Positions 1 to 8,948 are shown, counted from the first letter of the stretch. The stretch is 64,000 bases of DNA from Sphingomonas sp. NBWT7 (GCF_014217605.1 NZ_CP043639.1:3034001-3098000); one strand, 5' to 3'. Made by a program: numbers and translations. The notes: generated by a model from the letters alone, not told the origin.

Positions 1-304
1 AACATCGGTATGGCGGAAGCGAGCTGGAGGTTGGGGGATCGTCGTTGCTCACGAGTCTTTAATGCCGCCATCTCGCTGACACCGAATGTCCGCTTACCCC
101 CCTCCATCTATGCCGCTCAGCAGCTTGGATGCGATCGCTTCAACCGGCCCGCGGGCGGACATGAACGAGCGGCGGGTTTCGGGACGCGGGCAAAGCGGCA
201 CGAGTGTCGTGTGTTGGGTCCTTGTGAAAAGAGCAGCTAACATCAGCTTGTTCGCCATGCGATCGGACGCTGCCAATCTTGACGGGTCCTGCTAGCAAGC
301 GTCC
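1..304. other. Intergenic, no supported gene
   Basis: No reading frame here looks like a protein. The only structure I see is a half copy of the dispersed repeat, GTCCGCTT at about 88-95, followed by a C-rich stretch; its partner arm is absent. Confidence 0.5.
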
Positions 305-502
305 ATGCTTAAAACACGGATGAAGCGCCAAGCAGCCAAAATCGGGCGCGCGGTCGATCGCCTTGCTGCCATTGAGGCGTCGGTGGCCGCCCTTGCCGAT
401 GAGGACCTGCTCGACTTGGCTGACATCTTTGCCGCAGGCGAGCCCACACCCCTGCGTGAAATGGCTGCGGCAGAAATGCTCCATCGCAATCTCAGCCTGT
501 GA
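305..502 (+). CDS. Small hypothetical protein coupled to SEC-C gene
   Basis: A 65-residue protein rich in Ala, Glu, Asp and Leu, predicted helical and soluble, with no signal peptide or membrane segment. I do not recognise a family. Its TGA stop overlaps the GTG start of the next gene in a GTGA tetranucleotide (499-502), which indicates translational coupling and is the best reason to think it is real. Its role may therefore be linked to that of the downstream YecA/SEC-C protein, but this is inference. Confidence 0.55.
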   Translation: MLKTRMKRQAAKIGRAVDRLAAIEASVAALADEDLLDLADIFAAGEPTPLREMAAAEMLHRNLSL

Positions 503-1158
503 AGCATCTGCCCTCTCGCTTTCGGCGCCTCGACGGTGCGCTAGCGGACCTGCCACTTGAAGAGCCAATGCTGCTCACTGAGCTGGATGGCTTTCTCACC
601 GGGTTGGTGGTTTGCCCTGAATCGATCTTATCGGGCGAGTGGATGACGCTCGTGTGGGGACCGGACACTGACGGCATCCCGCCCTTCGAAGACCCGCTTG
701 ATGTGCAATGGTTCGCCGACGCTGTGGCAGCGAGGCGCGATGAGATCACGCGTGATCTTGTTCGCGGTAAACTTCAGCCGATCCTCGACGTCGACCAGCG
801 CAATGGCGAGTTTTTATGGGAGGACTGGATTGATGGTTTTGCGGAGGCGGTCGCGCTCCGTCCGGAAGCTTGGCATGCTCTGGCTGACGATTCGGCGAAG
901 GCTTCTGCGTGGGCGCGCTTGGTGACTTTGATGGCGGTGGCGCGCGATGAAAGCGACCTCGACAGCGTAGCGATCAATGCGATTCAAGATCGCGCTGCCG
1001 CTGAGCTGAGTGAGGCCGTGCAACTCCTGTATGCGGCGTTTGCCCATGCCGCTGGGGAGAAGCCGGGCGCTCTGGCACAGAAAGCAGCTTCAAAGGTTGG
1101 CCGCAACGACCCGTGTCCTTGCGGGTCCGGGAAGAAGCACAAGCGCTGCTGCGGCTGA
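499..1158 (+). CDS. YecA/UPF0149 family protein with SEC-C metal-binding tail
   Basis: A 219-residue cytoplasmic protein. The N-terminal 170 residues match the YecA-like (UPF0149) fold, with the typical '[11 protein letters not shown]' start and a '[10 protein letters not shown]' helix. The C-terminus is a SEC-C motif, '[19 protein letters not shown]', whose CPC and CC cysteines bind zinc, as in the tail of SecA. Family members are linked to ribosome or Sec-related interactions, but no precise job is established. It starts at a GTG overlapping the stop of the upstream 65-residue gene, so the two form an operon. The family call is firm; the function is open. Confidence 0.85.
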   Translation: MKHLPSRFRRLDGALADLPLEEPMLLTELDGFLTGLVVCPESILSGEWMTLVWGPDTDGIPPFEDPLDVQWFADAVAARRDEITRDLVRGKLQPILDVDQRNGEFLWEDWIDGFAEAVALRPEAWHALADDSAKASAWARLVTLMAVARDESDLDSVAINAIQDRAAAELSEAVQLLYAAFAHAAGEKPGALAQKAASKVGRNDPCPCGSGKKHKRCCG

Positions 1159-1177
1159 TCTGGCGGCGGCATACGAG

Positions 1178-1885
1178 CTATCGGCTAGGCCTGTTAGTCA
1201 CACGCTGCAGCTTGGCGGAGGCGGTCCCGACCTCAACCTCCAAAGTCTGCGCCCGAGAATCCAGCGCAAAAGCGGGGATGTCGAAGGGCTCCACATCGCT
1301 GGGATGATAGATAAAGCGGAAGCTGTTCGGTCGACCAGGCACGAAGTTGAACGTCGCAAGCTCCTTGCGATCGGAAAGCCGCAAGACATGGACCTTGGTC
1401 GCTGGCACCTTCTCACGAGCGGAAGCCGTGTGCTTGCCGTCGCTCATGGCGTACAGCCCAAATGCGTTCGGCCATGTAACGCCCAGGCCTTCCGCCGGCG
1501 AGCCGTCGGCATTTACAGCAGTGACGGATAGGCTGACCTTCGGATCACGCGCTGGCGGTCCTGCACGCTCGAGCCGGGCAGGGCCTGGCTTGTTGTGGAT
1601 GTGGATGATGTCGCCCTCCACAGTCCAGAAGCCCTCGGCTTTGATGAAGTCACTGTCCTCTTCACCACTGGTAATGTGGTACAATGCCGTACGGTCGGCA
1701 TTCAGGTGAACGTCAATCTTGAAGTTGTCGTTCTTTTCTTCGTAATGGTAGTGGCCTACCAAAGTCCGTTCATCGCTGATGAACACAGGAACGCTGTTCG
1801 ACGGGAGCTGAGCTTCGGCTAGTCTCAGGCTGAAAAGAAGCGCTGCGCTCGCGCCCGCGATCCAATGCCTTGCTGTTCTTCTCAT
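1178..1885 (-). CDS. Secreted hypothetical protein
   Basis: A 235-residue protein with a cleavable signal peptide: positive start, hydrophobic core 'ASAALLFSL', and a likely cut after 'LAEA' near residue 25. The mature part appears beta-rich and contains 'VGHYHYEEKNDNFKIDVHLNADRTALYHI', here read as a lipocalin-like or immunoglobulin-like sheet, although I cannot assign a family. No catalytic motif or lipobox is visible. It is convergent with the SEC-C gene, with a 19-base gap between the stops. It probably acts in the periplasm. Confidence 0.65.
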   Translation of the reverse strand: MRRTARHWIAGASAALLFSLRLAEAQLPSNSVPVFISDERTLVGHYHYEEKNDNFKIDVHLNADRTALYHITSGEEDSDFIKAEGFWTVEGDIIHIHNKPGPARLERAGPPARDPKVSLSVTAVNADGSPAEGLGVTWPNAFGLYAMSDGKHTASAREKVPATKVHVLRLSDRKELATFNFVPGRPNSFRFIYHPSDVEPFDIPAFALDSRAQTLEVEVGTASAKLQRVTNRPSR

Positions 1886-2231
1886 TACGCTGCCTAATTG
1901 AAAGTGGAAAGGTTTGCCGAACGCATAGGCTTTAGCCTGGATTGTTGCCGTTCACTCCCATAGAACTTGCTGGGGATTACCTCGATCAAAAGCGTTGCGC
2001 GAGCTTTTGGCAAAAGCAGGCGGATCAGGAGACGCATTCCACCCTCATACAGCATCCAGAGCCAAGGTGAACGAGCGTCCGCAGTTGGCCTGCCCGCCAG
2101 GTAGCCTAGATGACCGCTTGTGGGTCCTTTCACGCGGTTGGACCGGCAGATATTAACGCACCATCAGTCCACCGCCAGTTCCGCGTGGCTATGTTAGGGG
2201 AGCCTTTATTCGCATCCGATAGTGCGGTCGT
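1886..2231. other. Intergenic, no supported gene
   Basis: About 345 bases between divergently oriented genes. One short minus-strand frame crosses it, but its residue pattern does not look like a protein. It probably carries the promoters of the secreted protein (minus) and the 77-residue protein (plus). I see no clear operator. Confidence 0.4.
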
Positions 2232-2465
2232 ATGAATACCATCTCTGATATGGGCGCCCGAGCCGAACTGGTCGCCGGCATTCATGCGCCTTGGAACGCC
2301 ACCGTGAGCGAATGTCTCACTCGGTGGGCCGCGCTCGGTTCAATTGAGCGATCGCGCAGTTACCTCGTCTTGCGCGGCGAGGCGGGCGCGAGGCGCACGC
2401 TGAACGCTTCAGCTATCGGTGAACTGACTCGTCAAATCGACAAGGAGCATCAGCACTTATCATAA
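2232..2465 (+). CDS. Small hypothetical protein
   Basis: A 77-residue protein with a central 'HAPWNATVSECLTRWAALG' helix and a C-terminal 'ASAIGELTRQID' helix; soluble and without a signal peptide. The residue pattern (alternating hydrophobics, few rare codons) suggests a real gene, but I do not recognise a family. It stands alone between a divergent secreted-protein gene and the subtilase relic. Confidence 0.5.
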   Translation: MNTISDMGARAELVAGIHAPWNATVSECLTRWAALGSIERSRSYLVLRGEAGARRTLNASAIGELTRQIDKEHQHLS

Positions 2466-2499
2466 CGGGTGCAGCAGTTTTGAACAACTTGTTGCGACT

Positions 2500-3005
2500 T
2501 CAGGAAGTTGCATACGGCTTCTCGGCCGCCTTCATCGCCCGCGCAACGTCGAGCGCTCTGCGGCCCGCAATGTGGCGCGGGCGCTGATTTGCGTGCGCGC
2601 TGTCGAGCAGCGCTTCAGCAATTTGACGCGCTGAGCGGTCGGGATTGCGACCGATCAGCAGCGCAGCGGCACCGGCGACGTAGCTGACCGAATAGGATGA
2701 TCCGGAGACGACGCTACACGTGCGCGTGTCGCAATCGACGGGCAGGCGCTCACCCGGCGCCACCAAGAAGTAATCGGCCGTGCTGCCCGCGCGGTTCGAC
2801 CAACGCGCAATCGCACGCCGGGCCGTGCCGGCCCCGGCGACGATGATCGCGCCGCGAAACGCGGATTGCTTGCATAGCCCGCCGGCCAGACCGGCTCGTC
2901 ATCGCCATCGTTGCCGGCCGCCGCGACGATCAGTGCGCCGCTGCGGACGGCACGCTCGCAGCCGTACCGGCACGCTCGCGCGAAATCAGCCGGCTGCGAC
3001 GACAG
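2500..3005 (-). pseudogene. Subtilase (peptidase S8) C-terminal relic, frameshifted
   Basis: Reading the minus strand, the first part encodes 'RLSSQPADFARACRYGCERA' and 'IVAAAGNDGDD', the region around the catalytic Asn of S8 proteases. Near 2853-2862 a one-base frameshift occurs. In the next frame the sequence continues as 'RGAIIVAGAG', 'WSNRAGSTADYFLVAPGE' and 'SGSSYSVSYVAGAAALL', which is the catalytic Ser block, and stops at 2500. The N-terminal half with the catalytic Asp and His is missing. The upstream edge falls inside the last codons of the diguanylate cyclase gene. This is a deletion remnant, not a working protease. Confidence 0.8.
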
Positions 3006-4797
3006 GCGTATTGCGCTGGGCCGCAACGACAACCCTGTCGCGTCCCTGTGCCTTCGCGCGCAGCAGGGCCGCGTCGGCGGTCTGCACCAGCCGGCCGGGG
3101 GCACAATGCAGCGGCGCGGTCGCCACGCCGACCGAGGCCTGAACGGCGCCGAGCTGCTGCCCCTCATGCACGAGGCGAAGCGCGAAGATGCGCGTGCGGA
3201 TCAGCTCGGCGCGTTCCATCGCCTGCGCGAGGTCGACGCGGGGCAGCAGAACGAGGAACTCTTCACCGCCGTAGCGAAAAGCCAGTTCCTTGTCGCGAAC
3301 GGCGCCGCGCAACACGGCCCCCACCTCCTGCAGCACGGCGTCACCCGCGTCATGCCCGAAAGTGTCGTTGAAGCGCTTGAAATGATCGACGTCGATCATC
3401 AGGCAGCTGACAATGCCGCCCATCTGGTCGGCAACCGACAGTATCTGTCCGACACTGCTGTCGAGCTGTCGGCGATTAGCGAGCCCGGTCAGCGCATCGC
3501 CCATCGCCATGTCACGCAAGCGCTCGCGTAGACGCAGATTCGAGACGGCAAGCCCGATGTTTTCCGCCAGCATGGTCAGGTACGTCTCGGCCGTCGAGCG
3601 GGTGTCGCCAGCATCCTGCCGGCGCTCGAAATAAAGCAGGCCGAACGTCTCGCCGTGCGCGTTGAGCGGCAGGCACAAGGTATCGAGCATCGCCCCATCG
3701 TGCGACAGGTGATCGCACGGAACATCGATCGTCGGGCCGGCGGGACGATGTGGCAATCCGCGCCGCAGCGCCCAGCAGGAGGTCGGCGCGAACTCCGGAC
3801 GCGATTGCTTGGGATAAAGCCAGTTGCAGGTTTCCATTACGGCGTTCCGCGCGGGATCGATCAGGTACAGCCTGCCGGCGAGTTCGGGCACGATCTCCGG
3901 AATGAATCGGCGGGCGATCTCCTCCAGGTCATGAAGCGAGTTGCAGCCCTGCATACGCTGCGTCATGCGCGAGAGAAGGTCGCGGAGCATACGGTCGGCG
4001 TCGCGCTCCTGCTGCAGGCGCTGACGTTCCAGCCCGTTCTCTCGGAAGACGCGAATCGCCTGGGCCATGTCGCCGATCTCGTCGATCTGGGTGAGGTTCG
4101 GCGGTTCCGCCGCATAATCCTGCGCCGCCAGCCGGTTCACCACGTCGCTGAGGCGCACGACCGGCTTGAGCACGCGTTGCTTGAAGATGAAGTAGAGCAC
4201 GCACAGGAACAGGAGGCCGGTAATCGCCAACGCAATCTCCGACGTCGTCTTCCACGTGCGCGCGACCTGCGCCGCGCTGGCGACCTGCGCCTCGGTGCGC
4301 TGATCGAGCTGCTGCTGAAAACGTTCGATCTGTGCGCGGATCCGCTCCAGCTCGCGCTCATATTCGCCGCCGAACAGGATCGTGCGCGCCTGTGCGACGT
4401 CGCCGTGGTCGTAGGCTGCGAGTGCTGCCTTCTGCTCGTCCAGCAACGTATCAGCCCAGCGGATCGCCTCCTTCAACGTGTGCAGTTCGGCTGGCCCTGC
4501 GCCGGCATCGCCGAGCTGGGCAATACGCCGCTCCACTGACGCGAGCGCCGCTGCGTCATGCTGATAGAGGACGCGGTAAGAAGGATCTCCGCTGTTGAGA
4601 TACTGGCGCGCCTGATCGCTGAGGGCGAACACTTCCTCATCGAGCTTCGAGGTGCCTCGGTCGAGCAGGTAGCGCTGCTCCACCGCCGCGCGTTCACGGT
4701 CCTGTGCATTGGAGGCGAGGATCATCGTCGTGCCGGACAAAAGAGTCAGGACGACCGTCGCTCCATAAGCCCAGTTCGTGATCGTGGCGAGCCGCAT
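2986..4797 (-). CDS. Membrane diguanylate cyclase with HAMP and GAF domains
   Basis: A 603-residue inner-membrane protein predicted to make cyclic di-GMP. In order: membrane segment (about 9-30), helical periplasmic sensor (31-185), second membrane segment (187-206), HAMP (207-259), GAF (290-425) and GGDEF (430-595). The active-site motif is intact as RYGGEEF (GGEEF 510-514). The inhibitory-site position reads RDKE (501-504) instead of RxxD, so product inhibition may be weak. I chose the ATG at 4797: the frame is open further upstream, but that stretch is non-coding repeat sequence. The last six or seven codons lie within the subtilase relic, so the natural C-terminus has been replaced. Confidence 0.85.
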   Translation of the reverse strand: MRLATITNWAYGATVVLTLLSGTTMILASNAQDRERAAVEQRYLLDRGTSKLDEEVFALSDQARQYLNSGDPSYRVLYQHDAAALASVERRIAQLGDAGAGPAELHTLKEAIRWADTLLDEQKAALAAYDHGDVAQARTILFGGEYERELERIRAQIERFQQQLDQRTEAQVASAAQVARTWKTTSEIALAITGLLFLCVLYFIFKQRVLKPVVRLSDVVNRLAAQDYAAEPPNLTQIDEIGDMAQAIRVFRENGLERQRLQQERDADRMLRDLLSRMTQRMQGCNSLHDLEEIARRFIPEIVPELAGRLYLIDPARNAVMETCNWLYPKQSRPEFAPTSCWALRRGLPHRPAGPTIDVPCDHLSHDGAMLDTLCLPLNAHGETFGLLYFERRQDAGDTRSTAETYLTMLAENIGLAVSNLRLRERLRDMAMGDALTGLANRRQLDSSVGQILSVADQMGGIVSCLMIDVDHFKRFNDTFGHDAGDAVLQEVGAVLRGAVRDKELAFRYGGEEFLVLLPRVDLAQAMERAELIRTRIFALRLVHEGQQLGAVQASVGVATAPLHCAPGRLVQTADAALLRAKAQGRDRVVVAAQRNTPVVAAG

Positions 4798-5122
4798 CGT
4801 GCGACCATACTGGCGGTGGGTCAGCGAAGGGTTAAGGCCGCTCCTATGGCCTCGTGACACGTTCAGGCGCGAAAGGATGCTGAACCTGCTGCGGCAACGG
4901 GCGGGATGAGCGTCATCGACATGAACGCACGTCCGCTTTTGGAAACTTGATCGGACCCGCTGAACGGCCGAAACTGGGTCTTTGCCATCGTAAAGCGGCC
5001 TGGCAGCTCCCGCCCAATAGTGGACATGCAACTCTGAGCGGCGTTGCAGGTGTGCTCGGCTAGACCGGAACAATACCGCTGCTAGGCTGCTCTATCGGAG
5101 GCGACTCTGGAGGGCTGACGAA
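4798..5122. other. Intergenic with dispersed repeat fragments
   Basis: Between divergent genes. It holds ACGTCCGCTTTT (4929-4940), a half copy of the repeat seen complete at 7371-7399, then GAACGGCCGAAACTGGGTC (about 4962-4980) and CCCAATAGTGGAC (about 5014-5026), related to a copy near 18486. Promoters for both flanking genes must lie here, but I cannot place them. Confidence 0.5.
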
Positions 5123-5869
5123 ATGGACAATCCGTTCATACGCAAGCTGGAGTTTGGAGCTAAGCTCACCGACGAGGATCGCGCGCTACTCGCTTTGGTC
5201 AGTCGCCCGACGCGGCTTGTTCCTGCTCGAAGGGATATCATCGGAGAAGGTGATCCGCCTTCCGATGTGCACCTTGTGATGGAAGGCATTGCCTGTCGCT
5301 ACAAGCTATTACCTGACGGTAAGCGTCAGATAATAGCCCTATTCCTGCCGGGCGACATTTGCGACCTACACGTCCAGATCCTCGGTTGGATGGATCACAG
5401 CATAGGTACGCTAACCGAATGTCGACTGGCGGCGCTGAGCCCCGACGTCATCGACCAACTCACCGCTAATCCGCGGATCAACCGAGCACTGTGGTGGAGC
5501 ACGCTGGTCGATGAAGGAACGTTACGAGAATGGCTTGTTAACATGGGGCAACGCTCAGCGGATCGTCAGATCGCGCACCTGCTCTGCGAGCTGCTGTTCC
5601 GTTTCCGCTTGATTGGGCAGGCGGACCATAACACGTTTCCTTTACCGCTTACCCAGGAGGAGCTTGCCGACACGACCGGGCTAACCCAAATCCACGTCAA
5701 TCGAATGCTGCGTGACTTGAGGGAAAGAGGCCTGATCGTCATAGCGGCCAAACGCATTTCGGTGCCCGATGTGGCTGCACTCGCTGATTATTGCGACTTC
5801 AACGACAATCATCTGCACACCCGTGATCCGCGCACGAAGCGCGGAGCGGCCGAACCAAGGTTCGCGTGA
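5123..5869 (+). CDS. Crp/Fnr family transcriptional regulator
   Basis: A 248-residue DNA-binding regulator. Residues about 15-130 form the cyclic-nucleotide-binding-like beta barrel ('GEGDPPSDVHLVMEG', 'FLPGDICDL'). Residues about 150-225 form the winged helix-turn-helix, with recognition region 'LTQEELADTTGLTQIHVNRM'. It lacks the N-terminal cysteine cluster of oxygen-sensing Fnr, so the ligand is unknown. Its stop overlaps the GTG start of the next gene, a kinase-like protein, so the two are co-transcribed. A related regulator sits beside a second HWE kinase at 15925-16713. Confidence 0.88.
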   Translation: MDNPFIRKLEFGAKLTDEDRALLALVSRPTRLVPARRDIIGEGDPPSDVHLVMEGIACRYKLLPDGKRQIIALFLPGDICDLHVQILGWMDHSIGTLTECRLAALSPDVIDQLTANPRINRALWWSTLVDEGTLREWLVNMGQRSADRQIAHLLCELLFRFRLIGQADHNTFPLPLTQEELADTTGLTQIHVNRMLRDLRERGLIVIAAKRISVPDVAALADYCDFNDNHLHTRDPRTKRGAAEPRFA

Positions 5870-6999
5870 CGATGTTCGAAACCATGCTCTCTTCCGATGA
5901 GCTACTGTCGGCCAGCGTTCTTACTCGCCGGCCCACAACCGCACGTGACCCCAATTACGAGAATGCCGCACAGGATGCCTTGCTAAGTCGTATCAACAGC
6001 CGGCCTGACAGGGCGCTGCAAGCGCTCGTGGAAACGGTAGTTGATCTGTGTGGTGCCGGCTCTGCTGGGGTGAGCATCCTACGGGGGAACGACTTTGTAT
6101 GGCCGGCCATTGCAGGGGCGTGGGCCAAGTACGTCGACCAAGGGCTACCGCGTAATGCCTCTCCCTGCGGCGTAGTGATCGAGCGCAACGCCACGCTTCT
6201 CTTCGATGAGCCCAAGCGCATCTTCCCGAGTATCGATGCGGTGCCTGAGATCAGGGAAATATTGCTGGTGCCGCTCTATTTTCGAGGCGAGCCTCGCGGC
6301 ACTTTGTGGGCAATCTCGCACGACGAGAAGCGCTTTGACGCGGAGGACGCGCGCATCCTCGACCGGATGGGCCTGATCGCAGCGGCGATCGAGACGACGC
6401 GCCGATCTCGAGAGCGCGAACAGCGGCAAGTGCGTAGCGCCGGCGATCGGGTGCGCAATACGATCGCTGTGATGCGTTCAATCGTGCGCGGCAGTGATTA
6501 CCCACAAGAGCTGGACGAACCGATCCCTTTATTGAAGCTGAGCTCCAGGTTGGGCGCCTATGCGGCCGGCGCGATCGCACCGGGCACGGCGGACACGGTC
6601 GACCTATGGACGCTGATCGCGCACCTTATGTCGCGTTCGGACGAGGAACCCGATTGGCGCATAAGTCTCTCGGGTGAGAACGTCGCTGTCCCCGTCGAGC
6701 AAGCAGGGCCGCTCGCGCTCGCGCTCCACGAGCTTCTGGAGAATGCGATTGAGCATGGCGCGTTGGCACAGCCTGGCGGGCACGTCGATCTGACGTGGTG
6801 GGCGGGCGACGCCGTAATCGATGACAAATTGCATCTTTCGTGGCTGGAGAGGGGCGGCCGTCCGCCCGCTGATCATCTAGGGAACGGCTTCGGCCTGGAG
6901 CTTCTGGAGTATGGCTTGGCTGCGCTCACGAGAGCCGAAACGCACGTCTCCTTCGATGCCACTGGACTTCGCTTCACTCTCGTGATGCCGCTTCACTAG
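5866..6999 (+). CDS. GAF/HWE-type kinase-like protein lacking the H-box histidine
   Basis: A 377-residue cytoplasmic protein. GAF domain at about 45-185, then an HWE-type core: 'DRVRNTIAVMRSI' (194-206), ATP-binding N-box 'HELLENAIEHG', the 'WLE' motif and 'GNGFGLEL' glycine box. In HWE kinases the first motif reads HRVxN; here the His position is Asp194. It may bind ATP without autophosphorylating, or act as a phosphatase or as an anti-regulator partner of the Crp protein. It starts with GTG in a GTGA overlap with the regulator; an ATG at 5872 is an alternative. The domain call is firm; the altered biochemistry is inferred. Confidence 0.8.
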   Translation: MTMFETMLSSDELLSASVLTRRPTTARDPNYENAAQDALLSRINSRPDRALQALVETVVDLCGAGSAGVSILRGNDFVWPAIAGAWAKYVDQGLPRNASPCGVVIERNATLLFDEPKRIFPSIDAVPEIREILLVPLYFRGEPRGTLWAISHDEKRFDAEDARILDRMGLIAAAIETTRRSREREQRQVRSAGDRVRNTIAVMRSIVRGSDYPQELDEPIPLLKLSSRLGAYAAGAIAPGTADTVDLWTLIAHLMSRSDEEPDWRISLSGENVAVPVEQAGPLALALHELLENAIEHGALAQPGGHVDLTWWAGDAVIDDKLHLSWLERGGRPPADHLGNGFGLELLEYGLAALTRAETHVSFDATGLRFTLVMPLH

Positions 7000-7024
7000 C
7001 AACAGGCCGCCGCCGCTCGTCGCA

Positions 7025-7231
7025 TCACTGCAACAATGGCGGCACCGGCAGGTGAGCTCTGATCTCGGCAGCTAACGCTGGCTGCTGATCATGCCCAGCG
7101 TAGGCGCGATCAAGATAGTGCCCGGCCAACGTGTAGTGGGCCCGGACTGCGGCGGGATCGCGGGCGGCCTGCGCCATCTTCAATTCAGCTTCTGCTCGCC
7201 TATAGAAGTATTGTTGATCGTTGGATCTCAT
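7025..7231 (-). CDS. Small hypothetical protein, helical
   Basis: A 68-residue protein with 'YFYRRAEAELKMAQAARDP' and 'RAHYTLAGHYLDRAY', two amphipathic helices spaced like a single TPR-type hairpin. A ribosome binding site GGAGGCGG lies just before the ATG at 7231. Short proteins of this pattern are common in sphingomonads; the function is unknown. Confidence 0.75.
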   Translation of the reverse strand: MRSNDQQYFYRRAEAELKMAQAARDPAAVRAHYTLAGHYLDRAYAGHDQQPALAAEIRAHLPVPPLLQ

Positions 7232-7370
7232 AGCCGCCTCCTATGAGGTCGAGCTAAGCGCCGAAGGTAACGGCGAACATTCAAATTTGTTAATTCGCCT
7301 GTTCATTTTAACCCAACTTAGATTGTTCATCTTGGCATGTGGAGTAGGCGCTAGTCTCCGGGCGCCGCCG

Positions 7371-7399
7371 ACGTCCGCTTCCCTCCCAAAAGCGGACGT
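7371..7399. repeat. Dispersed palindromic repeat (ACGTCCGCTT/AAGCGGACGT)
   Basis: A perfect 10-base inverted repeat, ACGTCCGCTT (7371-7380) and AAGCGGACGT (7390-7399), around a C-rich loop. A half copy, TAGCGGACGTT, follows at about 7425-7435. Other copies or half copies are at 88, 4929, 12619 and 16932. It forms a hairpin in RNA and lies in non-coding sequence each time, so it is a short extragenic repeat family. Confidence 0.75.
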
Positions 7400-7459
7400 T
7401 TCCGGCCCACGTTCTCACCCCCAATAGCGGACGTTCCCGCAATCAATACCTAAGGCAAA

Positions 7460-8020
7460 CTAAGCGGAAGGCCAGATGCCCGCACGAAGCTCCGCCGGGA
7501 CCGAGTAGCCGCGCTTCAGCAGGCGGGCGACCATGTCCTCGTAATACTTGATCGGGCTGTTGCCCCAAGGCTTCGGATCGGCGGCCGTGTAGTCTGCCCA
7601 GTAGCCTGCGAGGACACTTCGATCCTGCAGGTGCGGATGAAGCGCCCGGAGCGCGAGCCTCACTGCCTCGACAGGTACAGACGGGCGAGAACCGCTAAAT
7701 AATGCGCGCTTTAAGATATGCAGCGCCAGCTCGATCGTGATCATCGCGGCCCGCCGTCGCCGAAGCTCCCGCAAGCCTTGGCCGAACGCTTCGATCTGCA
7801 CCTTTACGTCGTGGCTGGCGCACTGCGGACATCTCAGCTCCCGGCATATGACGCCCCAGTCGCTGGACTCGCCGATACCGCGGCGCATGATGAACTCCTC
7901 TCGATCGAGGAGCGTCTTTCGCTTGCACTCGCGGCAGCTTATCCGGATCGCGCCATCGATCTTGCGGAGGTCGTAGATGGTTTTCGGGGGCCCAACCGTC
8001 AAGGCAAGGTAGCGGAACAT
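7460..8020 (-). CDS. Hypothetical protein with zinc ribbon
   Basis: About 186 residues. Two CxxC pairs ('CRECKRK' near residue 30 and 'RCPQCASHD' near 65) form a likely zinc ribbon, followed by a basic helix 'GLRELRRRRAAM' and a helical C-terminal half ending in '...YSVPAELRAGIWPSA'. I do not recognise a family. The start is uncertain: an ATG at 8056 is also in frame and neither has a good ribosome binding site. It is divergent from the nuclease-like gene. DNA or RNA binding is possible but not shown. Confidence 0.65.
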   Translation of the reverse strand: MFRYLALTVGPPKTIYDLRKIDGAIRISCRECKRKTLLDREEFIMRRGIGESSDWGVICRELRCPQCASHDVKVQIEAFGQGLRELRRRRAAMITIELALHILKRALFSGSRPSVPVEAVRLALRALHPHLQDRSVLAGYWADYTAADPKPWGNSPIKYYEDMVARLLKRGYSVPAELRAGIWPSA

Positions 8021-8073
8021 AGATGGAACGTAAGGGCTGGTGATGTTGGAAAACATGTGCAGTGAGGTACGGC

Positions 8074-8517
8074 ATGTTCGTGATTCTAGCCTCGCTCGCT
8101 GCCACTACCGTCCCCGCCGGCAAGACGTTCCGCTGCACGCCTACCCGGGTCTGGGATGGGGACGGGCCGTTATGGTGCGCGGAAGGGCCACGCATACGTT
8201 TGTCGGGGATCGCGGCTCGCGAAACTGACGACACATGCCGCAGCAATCAGCCTTGCCCCAGCGCGAGCGCACAAGCTGCTCGAGGCGCGCTGGTGAACCT
8301 TGTCGGCACGCCGATCGGCAGATCGCGCGAGGGACACGTACTCGTCAGGGGGCCGACACTTACCTGCCAATCGCTTGGTAACGGAAAGGGCATCAGGACA
8401 GCGGCTTGGTGCAGTTCGCCGCGGGTCGGCGATTTGTCCTGCGCCATGGTGGCGACGGGAACGGTGCTTAGGTGGAAGCGATACTGGCGCAGACACAGGT
8501 GCGAGAACGGAATGTGA
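8074..8517 (+). CDS. Secreted thermonuclease-like (SNase) protein
   Basis: A 147-residue protein with an N-terminal signal peptide 'MFVILASLAATTVPAG'. The mature part has the staphylococcal nuclease pattern: 'TRVWDGDGPLW' (metal-binding Asp strand), 'RIRLSGIAARETD' (catalytic Arg and Glu) and several cysteines likely in disulfides. The C-terminal barrel half is poorly conserved, so activity is uncertain. I prefer the ATG at 8074 (GAGG six bases upstream) over the GTG at 8062. It would act in the periplasm or outside the cell. Confidence 0.72.
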   Translation: MFVILASLAATTVPAGKTFRCTPTRVWDGDGPLWCAEGPRIRLSGIAARETDDTCRSNQPCPSASAQAARGALVNLVGTPIGRSREGHVLVRGPTLTCQSLGNGKGIRTAAWCSSPRVGDLSCAMVATGTVLRWKRYWRRHRCENGM

Positions 8518-8640
8518 GCGAAGACAGCTGACACCTACTGCCGGGCGCGACCAGCAGCGTGCACGCGCTCTGCCGGCGACTGTCGTTCCATCGCGCGTGC
8601 TGATCCGCTATGCTGCGTCGATCATCAGGAGCTTGAAGCC

Positions 8641-8931
8641 ATGCTCACGATCAATCGGCTTCACGGCATCACGACAGCTTGGCGGGCCATCATGTGGGGG
8701 AGCTTCTTAGCGCTGCTGCTTGCTCCGCTAGTTGCGATGCAGCTTACCCGTGAGGTTCAATGGACCGCCTACGACTTCGCCGTTGCTGCGGCGCTGCTGG
8801 TGGTTCTCGGCCTGTCGACGGAGATGCTGGTTCGATCGAAGAGAAGCCTGTGGATCCGGGTAACCGGATTTGCTGTCTGCGTCGGTGCAGCTCTCGTCAT
8901 CTGCGCAGACGGCGCGGTCGGCGTCTTCTGA
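8641..8931 (+). CDS. Small three-segment membrane protein
   Basis: A 96-residue inner-membrane protein with hydrophobic segments at about 17-34 ('IMWGSFLALLLAPLVAM'), 42-60 ('DFAVAAALLVVLGLS') and 73-92 ('VTGFAVCVGAALVICAD'). No charged or catalytic motif is visible within the membrane. It is followed 17 bases later by the 62-residue gene, so the two are probably transcribed together. Function unknown. Confidence 0.7.
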   Translation: MLTINRLHGITTAWRAIMWGSFLALLLAPLVAMQLTREVQWTAYDFAVAAALLVVLGLSTEMLVRSKRSLWIRVTGFAVCVGAALVICADGAVGVF

Positions 8932-8948
8932 TCCTGCCGGCTGAACCG

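Noticed and set aside
1894..2133. Minus-strand 79-codon frame
   Set aside because: No ribosome binding site and unusual residue composition for a protein.
3655..4539. 294-codon plus-strand frame opposite the cyclase
   Set aside because: It is the antisense shadow of the GGDEF gene; no family resemblance.
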